Shown here: positions 53,302 through 61,473 of the stretch, piece by piece
How the letters are laid out: each line of letters begins with the position of its first letter
Numbering within the stretch: position 1 is the stretch's first letter
Source of the DNA: Salinirussus salinus
GTDB taxonomy: Archaea > Halobacteriota > Halobacteria > Halobacteriales > Haloarculaceae
NCBI RefSeq assembly: GCF_009831455.1
Contig: NZ_WOWO01000001.1
Location: 1-64,000, forward strand
Reading direction: 5' to 3'
DNA length: 64,000 nt
The notes under the pieces: generated by a model
What the model saw: the letters and a program-made list of their open reading frames with translations, nothing else
Database searches by the model: none
Told to the model about the DNA's origin: nothing
Program-made: the position numbers and the translations under genes

Positions 53302-54051
53302 ATGCCAAACGGGTCCGAAAATATGCGAAAGACGACAAAAACCTCGCTGGCCGTAACGGAGGCGATAAACGACCTCAGCGGCGCGACGCTGTCAGAGCTG
53401 TCAGACTACACCGGGCTCGCGACCAGTACAGTACACACGCATCTCCAGACCCTGGAACAGCTCGAGTACGTGGTCGAGATCGACGGCGAGTACAGGCTCG
53501 GTCTCAAGCTTTTCCATCTTGGGGAAAACGCGCGAATGCGCGACAGCCGGTATCGCCTGGCGAGGCAGACCGCCACGGAACTCGCAGACGTCGTGAACGA
53601 GGAGGTGAACTTCTCGGTGGAGGAGTACGGGCGGTCAGTGGTGCTGTTCGACGAACTCGGCGGCACTACACACGGGGAGTTTCAAGTGGGCCGGTACTTC
53701 GACATGCACAGTTCTGCCAGTGGCAAGGCGATGCTGGCGGAGTTCAGCGAGGCGCGCGTGTGGGAGATCGTCGAAGACAGAGGGCTGCCCGGGTACACAG
53801 ACAACACGATCACTGACCCGGAAGAGCTGTTTGCTGAGTTGTCGACCATCCGCGAGCAGGGGTACGCTGTAAATCGCCAGGAAGAGTTGGAGGGGCTTCG
53901 GGCAGTCGGAATGGCGGTCACCGAAACCGATGGGTCGGTATTCGGGGCACTGGACATTTCCAGCCCCTCATACCGACAACCGGCCGACGAAGAAGTCGCT
54001 GGTCAACTCCGGCCTTTCGTCCAGGAGCTGGAGGCAGCCATACGTGAATAG
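53302..54051 (+). CDS. IclR-family transcriptional regulator
   Basis: Likely controls part of the catabolic island in response to a pathway metabolite. 249 residues. N-terminal winged helix-turn-helix (residues 15-70, LSELSDYTGLATSTVHTHLQTLEQLEYV) and C-terminal IclR effector domain (RDSRYRLARQTATELADVVNEEVNFSV; FDMHSSASGKAMLAEF; EELEGLRAVGMAV; FGALDISSPSYR). ATG 53302, about 30 nt after TTAAG, fits a leaderless start. It is the only transcription factor seen in the window. Repressor or activator action cannot be told from sequence. Confidence 0.93.
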   Translation: MPNGSENMRKTTKTSLAVTEAINDLSGATLSELSDYTGLATSTVHTHLQTLEQLEYVVEIDGEYRLGLKLFHLGENARMRDSRYRLARQTATELADVVNEEVNFSVEEYGRSVVLFDELGGTTHGEFQVGRYFDMHSSASGKAMLAEFSEARVWEIVEDRGLPGYTDNTITDPEELFAELSTIREQGYAVNRQEELEGLRAVGMAVTETDGSVFGALDISSPSYRQPADEEVAGQLRPFVQELEAAIRE

Positions 54052-54075
54052 TCCGTAAGGATCAACGCCGGTGCT

Positions 54076-54112
54076 CAGCCGCGTTGAAACGATCGTTTCA
54101 AGCAATCGGCTG
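54076..54112. repeat. 18-bp perfect palindrome nested in longer inverted arms
   Basis: TTGAAACGATCGTTTCAA (54084-54101) is a perfect palindrome, flanked by CAGCCG (54076) and CGGCTG (ending 54112), which also pair. It lies 24 nt after the IclR stop, so a folded transcript end is one reading; a protein-binding site is another, given the near copy at 54129. Confidence 0.6.
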
Positions 54113-54128
54113 AAGAGTTGCCCACAGA

Positions 54129-54146
54129 TTGAAAAGATCGCTTCAA
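54129..54146. repeat. Near copy of the 18-bp palindrome
   Basis: TTGAAAAGATCGCTTCAA differs from the palindrome at 54084 in two positions and is spaced 45 bp from it, start to start. The outer TTGAA and TTCAA arms are kept. Two related sites at a fixed spacing look like a pair of operators or recombination sites. Confidence 0.5.
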
Positions 54147-54275
54147 ATGAGCTCACTGCTGGTTCGCTCCAGATTATACAGGGCGCCGTTGGAGTAGATT
54201 TCCTTACAGGTGAAGTACGGGAATATTTAGCGTCCACAACAAACCGAGACGCTGACTGGAAGGTTCGGTGTGCGC

Positions 54276-56351
54276 TTAGCTGAACTCCGCCGTGTACGTG
54301 GTAACTCTGTCCGAGAGCACCTCTGTTTCCTCGACAGCTGCCGCATCCTTCAGGAGCAGTGCCGTCACGAGAAACTCGACGTCCGAACGGTCCGTTATAT
54401 ATCGCAGCAGATCTGCCAGCCGTTGGGCGTCAATCATCTCAACCGAATCGATGAGCAAGAACGGGATCTTCTCATCGATATCGTGGACGAGATAGCCCGC
54501 CAAGGCCACGACGAGCCCGATGATCTCCCGCTCCGACTCCGAGAGGGTATCGACGGTATCCTCATATACGGCGCCGTCTTCCCCTTCGCGAACGATATGT
54601 AAATCAAACATCGACTCCTCGCCGTGGTCAGCACTTGTCTTACGTTCGACCCAGACGCGAGCGATATTTCGGTATTCGAGTTTCTCGACTAGGTCCTCGA
54701 GCATCTCGTTGACCGTCTCAACAAGCTGTGTCTCCAACCGGTCGATCTGGCCACGAAGCTGCTCTAAATCATCGCTGAGCGCGCTCAGTTCCTGCTCTTT
54801 TCGCTCTCGCTCTTCGCGGAGTGACTCGATTTCCTCGATTTCGTCGGTTATCTGTTCCAGCTTGGATTCAACACGGCCTCGCTCACGTTCAAGTTCAGTC
54901 AGGCGCTGGTGCGTTTCAACGAACTCGCTCGGTTCGTCCTCCTCTTCTGTCTCGAGCTGACTCAGTTCCGCCTCCACATCTGCAATGTCTGCTTCCAGGT
55001 CAGCAATATCCTTTTGGAGGTCATCCCGGTCGGCCTCAAGCGTCACCAATTGTTCCTCATGCATCTCGAACCGGTCTGCGATTTCCTCACGCCGGGCCTG
55101 AAGATCAGCATAGGTGTCCCGTTTTGACTGGTAGTCAGACCGCTCATCGCGCAATTCCTCGAGTCGCTGGTCAATCGCTGTCACCTCCTCGCGTTGGTCC
55201 TGGATCAGCCCGCGGAGAGTTTCGATGCGCTCGGTAATTCGGTCACGTTCGACTTCCGTCCCGCACGTCCAGCATTCGACCTGTTGTGAGCTCGGGTCGA
55301 GGGCCGCGGTAAGGTCATCGCTCGCTTCGAGCCCCGGGACGTCAAGATTTCCTTGTGAGATAGTTTCATTGACCTCGACCACTGTCTGCAGGTCTTCGAT
55401 CGCCGTTTGAAGATTCCGCCGCTGCGACTCTAGACGATTGATTTCGGTACTGAGCCGGTCGATCTCTCCATCCAGTTGGTCGACGTCAGTGAACTCCCCA
55501 AGTTCTTCCTCGATCTCCTCGCGCTCTGAGCGGAGCTCGCGTTGCTCCTGTTTCCTGAAGTCGATCTTACGCTCGATCGTATCTAACTCGTCTTCCAGGT
55601 CCCGCAGGTCGCCGCGGCGGTCCTCTAACGTCTCGCGAAGCCCAGCGACTTCCTGTGACTCCTCTTCTGCTGGCTCAAGGTCATTCGCTCGTGCTTGTAC
55701 CTCCTCGATTTCCACCTCCAGCTCTTCGAGCTCTCCGAGTAGTCGCTGCCGGTCCTCTTCGAGTGCCGGAAGCTCCCGTTCGCGCCGTTCGATGCGCTCG
55801 ATGTCGGACTCCAGGTCGGATTTCTGGTCCTGTTTGCGTCGGATCTCTCGGCGGATCGCGTCGGTATCGACCGGGCGCATCAGCAGCTCTCGAAGCTCTT
55901 CCCCCTGTGCAACAGCATGACGGGCAGGATTATCGGCGAACAGCGCAACAAACGTATCAACAAGCTCTGGTTGGTCACAGTAGGGCTCGCCCCCGAGTGT
56001 ATACTCGGTTGCTGTTTCGGCGTAGGTACGGGTGTACTGCGCATCGCCGATGGTGAGTTCGACTGAACCGTCTGCTGCATCAGTCTTGAGGGAGGCGGCG
56101 GAGTCATTGCCTCCAAGTGCGGCAGCGAGTGAGCGAAGAAGCGACGTCCGATTCGTCGCGTTTTCACCTGCAAGGAGCGAGATACCGGGGGTGAATTCGA
56201 ACTCGAGTTCTTCGATGCCACCCAGGTTATCGACGTGGAGAGTGGCGCTGTCACCGACGGAGCCGGGGTCCAGCGCTCTCTGCTCATCGCCGTCGGTGTC
56301 AGTGTCGCTCGCTTGGCCGCTTGCTGAAGCCGTGTGTTCGGACTCAGACAT
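54276..56351 (-). CDS. Archaea-specific SMC/Rad50-related coiled-coil ATPase
   Basis: Large chromosome-structure or repair-type ATPase, 691 residues, with an N-terminal head half, a long Glu/Arg/Leu-rich coiled coil broken by a CxxC hook (C360 and C363 in ECWTCGTEVE), and a C-terminal head half. Walker A is atypical: GENATNRTS (residues 62-70) has Arg where Lys is expected, a variant I associate with the haloarchaeal SMC-related family. The C-terminal signature is LSESEREIIG, and Walker B is PFLLIDSVEMID with Ser in place of the usual catalytic Glu. Sits 78 nt downstream of the RdfA-like gene, same strand. May have reduced ATP hydrolysis; cellular role uncertain. Confidence 0.82.
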   Translation of the reverse strand: MSESEHTASASGQASDTDTDGDEQRALDPGSVGDSATLHVDNLGGIEELEFEFTPGISLLAGENATNRTSLLRSLAAALGGNDSAASLKTDAADGSVELTIGDAQYTRTYAETATEYTLGGEPYCDQPELVDTFVALFADNPARHAVAQGEELRELLMRPVDTDAIRREIRRKQDQKSDLESDIERIERRERELPALEEDRQRLLGELEELEVEIEEVQARANDLEPAEEESQEVAGLRETLEDRRGDLRDLEDELDTIERKIDFRKQEQRELRSEREEIEEELGEFTDVDQLDGEIDRLSTEINRLESQRRNLQTAIEDLQTVVEVNETISQGNLDVPGLEASDDLTAALDPSSQQVECWTCGTEVERDRITERIETLRGLIQDQREEVTAIDQRLEELRDERSDYQSKRDTYADLQARREEIADRFEMHEEQLVTLEADRDDLQKDIADLEADIADVEAELSQLETEEEDEPSEFVETHQRLTELERERGRVESKLEQITDEIEEIESLREERERKEQELSALSDDLEQLRGQIDRLETQLVETVNEMLEDLVEKLEYRNIARVWVERKTSADHGEESMFDLHIVREGEDGAVYEDTVDTLSESEREIIGLVVALAGYLVHDIDEKIPFLLIDSVEMIDAQRLADLLRYITDRSDVEFLVTALLLKDAAAVEETEVLSDRVTTYTAEFS

Positions 56352-56429
56352 GGATGATGAGTGGCACTATGCGAGCACCGCACTTAGAAGGTCCGGTGCG
56401 TGAGGGGCTCCATGCCGGGATATGATGAG

Positions 56430-57089
56430 TCAGGCCTGACAGTCACAGCCACCGCTGGCAAGGAGTTCATCGAGCCGATATGTGGTGGAACACTCCCGGC
56501 ATTCGACGCGCGTGCTGAAGACGCCGAAGTCGCCACCGGAAAGGAGTCCCCGCTCAGCAGCCCGCTCTAGCGCACTCGCGACGGCGGTTTCGTACTGTTG
56601 CTCGTAGGTTTGCAGCGCGTCTTCGAGCTCTTGAACGGTCTCGATCGACCCGCGGGAGGTGGAGACATCGAGATGGTCCTTGAGGTGTTTCCTGATCGTT
56701 TCGTGTGAGGTGTAGTCGGTGCGCAGCCGGTCGATATCGAGGTGGCCGGCCATGGCCTCCCGGATCTCGTCACGGCGGCCGATGTCGAGGTCGTCGCTGT
56801 TCTCCAACGCGGCATAGACAGTCCCCGGTTCGGCATCAAGCTCAACCCCGGCTGCACTGAGCGCGACAGCGGTCACCCGCTCGTTGAGATACGCCGCGAG
56901 TTCGTGAAGAGTCGCGTCGTTCTGCTCGCGACGCCGCCGGAGTTCGGCGTCGAGACCCTCCAGTCCGTACGCTTCAGCGACACGCTCGACTTTACAGCAC
57001 GCGTTATCCGCCGTCGGAGCGGTGCCGGTCACAGCAGGGCAGGAGTCCTGAGTAGGTGCCCGTTCACTGCCGGAACGTGTGTCGTTCAT
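56430..57089 (-). CDS. RdfA-like protein (haloarchaeal rod-determining-factor family)
   Basis: 219 residues. The segment CCKVERVAEAYGLEGLDAELRRRRE followed by LHELAAYLNERV, a DYTSHETIRKHLKDHL block and a C-terminal CRECSTTYRLDELLASGGCDC zinc-ribbon-like tail match my memory of RdfA, linked to cell-shape control in Haloferax. The N-terminal 30 residues are low-complexity. The conserved pairing with an SMC-related ATPase supports the assignment. Whether it shapes cells here or has another role is unknown; several copies per genome are common. Confidence 0.7.
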   Translation of the reverse strand: MNDTRSGSERAPTQDSCPAVTGTAPTADNACCKVERVAEAYGLEGLDAELRRRREQNDATLHELAAYLNERVTAVALSAAGVELDAEPGTVYAALENSDDLDIGRRDEIREAMAGHLDIDRLRTDYTSHETIRKHLKDHLDVSTSRGSIETVQELEDALQTYEQQYETAVASALERAAERGLLSGGDFGVFSTRVECRECSTTYRLDELLASGGCDCQA

Positions 57090-57876
57090 TAGTACCAGCC
57101 AGGCCGGCCAGCGGTTTTTGACTTTCTATCATTCGGAGATAGGCACTGTGGCGGGATCGTTCGCGCGACGACAGGCCATGAGTTGCAGCTACACCTTCAC
57201 AACTACCATAAAAAATACACCAAAATTATAGTAAATATTAGATATGACGATTTCCAACGCAGACAGTCGGTTTGAAGTATAAATATTTTAATTTTGAGCG
57301 GCTATCACTTTACTATATCTTATTTTAAACACGAAATACGAACATAACTCTCCTCGATGCAATCTCTGATAAAAATTATACTAGACTCTTATCCCTGGTC
57401 GCTCCGGAGTGTCACACCTCCCCCATCGACGGCACCTTACCCGGATCCGAGACGGCTTTTGGGCGTAGAGATGTTCACCAGGAGATACTGATCCAGCAAT
57501 AGAGCCCGAACATACAAAAAATACTATGAACTAACTACCGAAATAATGATATATCGTCTCCGCCGCAACCGTGCCAAAGTGAGCAGGTCGCTCTCTAGTG
57601 CGCAGGTTCCCCGGCAGACATCAGAGGTCTGCCCGGCGCACCCCGCTACACCAGCCGGAGTAGTTGTCAGTTAGCATGCCTCACACAGACGCACGCTTTG
57701 ATACCACGTCGCAGTGGCCAGAAACCGCGTACCAATAACACACTAAGGACGTTATTACTTGCCGATTCACTCTACTCTATTGCCTACACCTCGCTTTCGC
57801 AGCCGATTCCGATCCGTGGCGGGCCTGTTCCAGAAGTGAGTTCTACAGCTCCCCGGTCGGAGGGCCGCGTCGACCC
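57090..57876. other. Long AT-rich gap with a structured hairpin
   Basis: About 790 nt with no convincing gene. 57200-57560 is strikingly AT-rich for this genome, with TATA-like runs in both directions. A two-part hairpin sits at 57598-57641. No transposase, tRNA or direct repeat bounding the region was found. It may be a remnant of an inserted element or a regulatory/origin-like AT-rich zone. Confidence 0.55.
57598..57641. repeat. Two-stem hairpin in the AT-rich gap
   Basis: Outer arms GTGCGC and GCGCAC (57598-57603, 57636-57641) enclose inner arms GGCAGAC and GTCTGCC (57613-57619, 57627-57633) around a 7-nt loop. It could be a small structured RNA, or the subterminal hairpin of a lost mobile element. 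Confidence 0.45.
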
Positions 57877-58911
57877 TCAGTCCCCGTCGGACTCGTCGCT
57901 GCTCCGGAGGTCTCCGACAGTGTCCCAGACCGACCGGCCCTCTCCGGTGAGCGCGCCGGCGATCCCCGAGGGGAAGAAGAGGACGAACAGGACGTAGACG
58001 ATCCCGAGGATGATCGGCCATCCCTCGATGATGCCGGTGAGCATCTCCCGGGCGCCCAGCAGGAAGGCCGAACCCAGCGCGGCCCCCCAGAGCGTCCCCA
58101 TTCCGCCGATCAGCGTCACCAGCAGCGCGTCACCGCCGGTCGACCAGTGCAGCAGGTCCGGCGTGACGATACTGAGGAACAGTCCCTGCAACATCCCGGC
58201 GACGCCGGCGAAAAAGCCCGCGACGATGAACACCGCCAGCTTGTAGCGGAACGTGTTGTAGCCGAGGAACTGGGCGCGCTCCTCGTTCTCCCGGATGATG
58301 ACGAGCACCCGGCCCAGCGGGGAGTTGACGAGCCGCCACATCGCCAGAAACGAGAGGACGACGGCGAAGAAAGTCAGGTAGTAGAAGGTTACGTAGTCCG
58401 ATAGCGGCAAGCCGAGGAGGTCCGGACGGAAGACCAGCAACCCGTTGTCGCCGCCCGTGATCGCCGTCGTCTCGAACACGAAGTAGTACCCGACCATCGA
58501 CAGCGCGAGCGTCAGCATGGCGAAGTAGACGCCCGACTGCTGGAAGGCGAGATACCCCGTCAGGACCGAGACCACGACCACTGCGACCAGCGCGAGCACC
58601 ACCGCGACGGGAAGGGACACGCCCGCCTCGGGGATCCCGGGGAGCGGACGCCCCGCCATCGCGATCCCCATCACGTAGGCCGCGGTCCCGAACGGCAGCG
58701 CGTGGCCGAAGGAGATCACGCCGGTGTAGCCGATCAGGAGGTCGTAGCTGGCCGCGAAGACCAGAAAGAGCATGAACTCGACGACCAGTCCCGACTCGTA
58801 GCTCCCCAGGAACTGCGGGAGGGCTGCGAAGACTGCGAGCAGGACGGCGAACCCGAACAGCCGGACGCGCCGCGAGCCGAGGCCGAGGCGCTGACCGAGG
58901 CCGACCGCCAT
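57877..58911 (-). CDS. Liv-type ABC transporter permease (LivM-like), second system
   Basis: 344 residues with about ten transmembrane segments; YDLLIGYTGVISFGHALPFG, YLAFQQSGVYFAMLTLALSMVGYYFVFETT and the ATPase-contact loop IIRENEERAQFLGYNTFRYK are typical LivM features. Its ATG overlaps the livH-like stop by one base. Probably works with the livH-like gene upstream and the divergent ATPase pair. C-terminal tail is acidic. Confidence 0.92.
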   Translation of the reverse strand: MAVGLGQRLGLGSRRVRLFGFAVLLAVFAALPQFLGSYESGLVVEFMLFLVFAASYDLLIGYTGVISFGHALPFGTAAYVMGIAMAGRPLPGIPEAGVSLPVAVVLALVAVVVVSVLTGYLAFQQSGVYFAMLTLALSMVGYYFVFETTAITGGDNGLLVFRPDLLGLPLSDYVTFYYLTFFAVVLSFLAMWRLVNSPLGRVLVIIRENEERAQFLGYNTFRYKLAVFIVAGFFAGVAGMLQGLFLSIVTPDLLHWSTGGDALLVTLIGGMGTLWGAALGSAFLLGAREMLTGIIEGWPIILGIVYVLFVLFFPSGIAGALTGEGRSVWDTVGDLRSSDESDGD

Positions 58912-59789
58912 CAGTGCTCCACCCCCTCAGTCCCGAACAGACCGGCCGGACGCACGAGCAGGACGGCGATCATCAGCGCGAAGATGATGATCGACGAGAA
59001 CTCGGGGACGTAGAAGTTCCCGAACGACTGTGTCAGGCCGGCGAGCAACGCGCCGACGACCGAGCCCTTGAAACTCCCAAGCCCGCCGATGACGACGACG
59101 ACGAAGGCCTCGATGACCATCTCCGTCCCCATCGCCGGATAGGCCGACATCATCGGGCCGGCCGCGACCCCGCCGATGGCAGCCATTCCCGCCCCGACCG
59201 CGAACATGATCGTGAACGCACGCTTGACGTTGACGCCGCTGGCCTCGGCCATCGTTCGGTTGTCGGTTCCCGCACGCACCACCAGTCCGTACCGGGTCCG
59301 CTGCAGGAAGAGGTAGACGCCGACGGCGACGACTGCCCCGAGCGCGATGACGAACAGGCGGTAAGCCGGGAAGGCGGCGCCGGCGACGTTGAAGATCCCC
59401 TCTGCCCACGAGGGCGTCGCAAAGGAGAGCGCGTTCGGTCCCCAGATGAGGACGACCGCCTCGTCGAGGATGAGCGCGATCCCGAAGGTGAGCAGGATCT
59501 GGTACAGCGGGTCGCGTCCGTAGAGCGGCCGGAGGGTGAGAAACTCCATCACGATGCCGATCGCCGCGACGAAGAAGGGGGCGACCAGCAACGCGAGGAA
59601 GAACACCCCGGTGCTGTCGAACACCACGAGCCCGAGGTAGGCCCCGATCATGAACAGCGACCCGTGAGCGAAGTTGACCACTCCCATCAGCCCGAAGATG
59701 AGAGACAATCCCGAGGCAACGAGCAACAGTAACATCCCGATCGCGAGTCCGTTCAGGACTATCCCTGTTATCGCACTAACTGACGTCAT
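58911..59789 (-). CDS. Liv-type ABC transporter permease (LivH-like), second system
   Basis: 292 residues, eight or so membrane segments. Family features: LNGLAIGMLLLLVASGLSLIFGLMGVVNFAHG, ILLTFGIALILDEAV and FKGSVVGALLAG, ending RPAGLFGTEG. First gene of the H-M unit, transcribed away from the ATPase pair, with a shared AT palindrome in the 113-nt divergent gap. Confidence 0.92.
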   Translation of the reverse strand: MTSVSAITGIVLNGLAIGMLLLLVASGLSLIFGLMGVVNFAHGSLFMIGAYLGLVVFDSTGVFFLALLVAPFFVAAIGIVMEFLTLRPLYGRDPLYQILLTFGIALILDEAVVLIWGPNALSFATPSWAEGIFNVAGAAFPAYRLFVIALGAVVAVGVYLFLQRTRYGLVVRAGTDNRTMAEASGVNVKRAFTIMFAVGAGMAAIGGVAAGPMMSAYPAMGTEMVIEAFVVVVIGGLGSFKGSVVGALLAGLTQSFGNFYVPEFSSIIIFALMIAVLLVRPAGLFGTEGVEH

Positions 59790-59821
59790 CGGTCTTCCTG
59801 GGGCAAGAACGGGGGGATGGT

Positions 59822-59829
59822 TAAATTTA
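59822..59829. promoter_or_regulatory. Palindromic TATA element between divergent Liv genes
   Basis: TAAATTTA reads the same on both strands. It is about 36 nt from the livH-like ATG and 75 nt from the livG-like ATG, so one element could serve both directions. Confidence 0.4.
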
Positions 59830-59902
59830 TGGGAACCCCACCTGAGCGTGGTTGTAGGATGAGTCGACGTGCCAGACCCACGCAGTCCGGAGGACCCAGA
59901 CC

Positions 59903-60646
59903 ATGAGTCTCCTCGAGACTGAGGGACTGACCAAGCACTTCGGCGGTGTAACGGCGGTACAGGACGTCGACCTCTCGGTCCCCGAGGGCGAGATCACGTC
60001 GCTCATCGGCCCGAACGGGGCCGGGAAGACGACGCTTTTCAACATGCTGACCGGCTCGCTCGAACCCTCCTCGGGCGAGGTCCGGTTCCAGGGCGAGGAG
60101 ATCACCGGCCTCCCGCCGGAGGAGATCGCCCGGGAGGGGGTCGCCAGGTCCTTCCAGATAACCAACGTCTTCGAGGGCGTCTCGGTGCTCGAGAACGTCC
60201 GCGTGGCAGTCCAGGCCCGCCACCGCGGCGGCTGGAACTTTTACCAGGATGCGGACAACAAGCAGGAGTACATCGACGAGGCGATGGAGATCCTGTCGAC
60301 GGTCGGGCTCGCAGAGCAGCGCGACCAGCAGGCGAGCGCGCTCTCCCACGGGGCGAAGCGCTCGCTCGAGATCGGGATCACGCTCGCGACCGGCCCCGAC
60401 CTACTCCTGCTCGACGAACCGGCCGCCGGAATGAGCCAGGTGGAGATAGAGGAGCTGCTCGACCTCGTTGACGACCTGGCCAGGGAGTACACGATCATGC
60501 TCGTCGAACACAACATGGACATCGTGATGAACATCTCGGATACGGTTACCGTGCTGCACAACGGCGCGATCATCTCCACCGGGCCGCCGGAGACGGTGCG
60601 CGCGGACGAGTCAGTACAGGAAGCGTACCTCGGGGGTGGAGCCTGA
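59903..60646 (+). CDS. Liv-type ABC transporter ATPase 1 (LivG-like), second system
   Basis: 247 residues. Walker A GPNGAGKT, degenerate signature LSHGAKRSLEIG, Walker B LLLLDEPAAGM and switch H in VEHNMD. Start at ATG 59903 (MSLLETEGLTKHFGG). Stop overlaps the next ATG by one base, so the two ATPases are co-translated. Confidence 0.93.
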   Translation: MSLLETEGLTKHFGGVTAVQDVDLSVPEGEITSLIGPNGAGKTTLFNMLTGSLEPSSGEVRFQGEEITGLPPEEIAREGVARSFQITNVFEGVSVLENVRVAVQARHRGGWNFYQDADNKQEYIDEAMEILSTVGLAEQRDQQASALSHGAKRSLEIGITLATGPDLLLLDEPAAGMSQVEIEELLDLVDDLAREYTIMLVEHNMDIVMNISDTVTVLHNGAIISTGPPETVRADESVQEAYLGGGA

Positions 60647-61341
60647 TGGCCCCGCTCCTGTCGGTCGACGGGATCGACACCTACTACGGGCAGAGCCAGG
60701 CGCTCCACGACGTCTCGCTGTCCGTGGACGAGGGGGAAGTCGTCACGGTGCTCGGCCGGAACGGGGCGGGGAAGACGACGACGCTGCGCAGCATCGTCGG
60801 GATCGCGCCGCCGCGGCACGGCCGTATCGAGTACGGCGGCGAGGACATCGTCGGGATGTCAACACACGACATCATCCAGCGCGGCATCGGGTACGTCCCG
60901 GAGGACCGCCAGGTGTGGTCGACGCTGACCGTCGCCGAGAACCTCGAGGTTCCCGCCGGACGGGGCGGCGACTGGACGCTCGAGGACGCCTACGACCTGT
61001 TCCCGACGCTCGACGACCTCCGCGAGGCCAGAGCCGGGACGCTCTCGGGTGGCGAACAGCAGATGCTCGTCATCGCGCGCGGACTGCTGGGCGGGACGGA
61101 CCTGCTCCTGCTGGACGAACCCAGCGAGGGGCTGGCGCCACAGATCGTCTCCGACGTCCGGGACGCGATCGTCGACCTGAAAGACGACCTGACGATCCTG
61201 CTCGTCGAGCAGAACGTGAACCTGGCCCTCGACGTCGCCGACCGCGTCTTCGTGCTGGCAAACGGGGAAGTCGTCCACCAGAGCAGAGCCGACGACCTCG
61301 ACGCCGACGACCCCGCGATCCGCGAGCACGTCGCCGTCTGA
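60646..61341 (+). CDS. Liv-type ABC transporter ATPase 2 (LivF-like), second system
   Basis: 231 residues with Walker A GRNGAGKT, signature LSGGEQQMLVIARGL, Walker B LLLLDEPSEGLAP and terminal IREHVAV. Completes the ATPase pair. Convergent with the binding-protein gene at 61474; the 130-nt gap has a GCCAGC/GCTGGC hairpin at 61407-61421 but no T-run. Confidence 0.93.
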   Translation: MAPLLSVDGIDTYYGQSQALHDVSLSVDEGEVVTVLGRNGAGKTTTLRSIVGIAPPRHGRIEYGGEDIVGMSTHDIIQRGIGYVPEDRQVWSTLTVAENLEVPAGRGGDWTLEDAYDLFPTLDDLREARAGTLSGGEQQMLVIARGLLGGTDLLLLDEPSEGLAPQIVSDVRDAIVDLKDDLTILLVEQNVNLALDVADRVFVLANGEVVHQSRADDLDADDPAIREHVAV

Positions 61342-61406
61342 GGACCCGTCGCTCTCGTATCCTTCCTCTCGCCGTCCGCGTGCGTGCACGCTCGAGAACA
61401 CTCGCC

Positions 61407-61421
61407 GCCAGCGCCGCTGGC
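61407..61421. repeat. Short hairpin between convergent Liv genes
   Basis: GCCAGC and GCTGGC arms around GCC. Possible transcript-end structure; weak evidence. Confidence 0.3.
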
Positions 61422-61473
61422 TCCCCGCTAATGGGTCTTCGCGGCCGGCGCGAAAGAACGTCTCCGGCCCGGC

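Noticed and set aside
57598-57660. tRNA-like or riboswitch structure
   Set aside because: The arms pair well, but there is no T-loop consensus, anticodon arm or acceptor stem, and no downstream gene in the right orientation.
57698-57997. 99-codon plus-strand frame after the AT-rich gap
   Set aside because: It overlaps the end of the LivM-like gene on the other strand, is Arg/Ser/Pro-rich and matches nothing.
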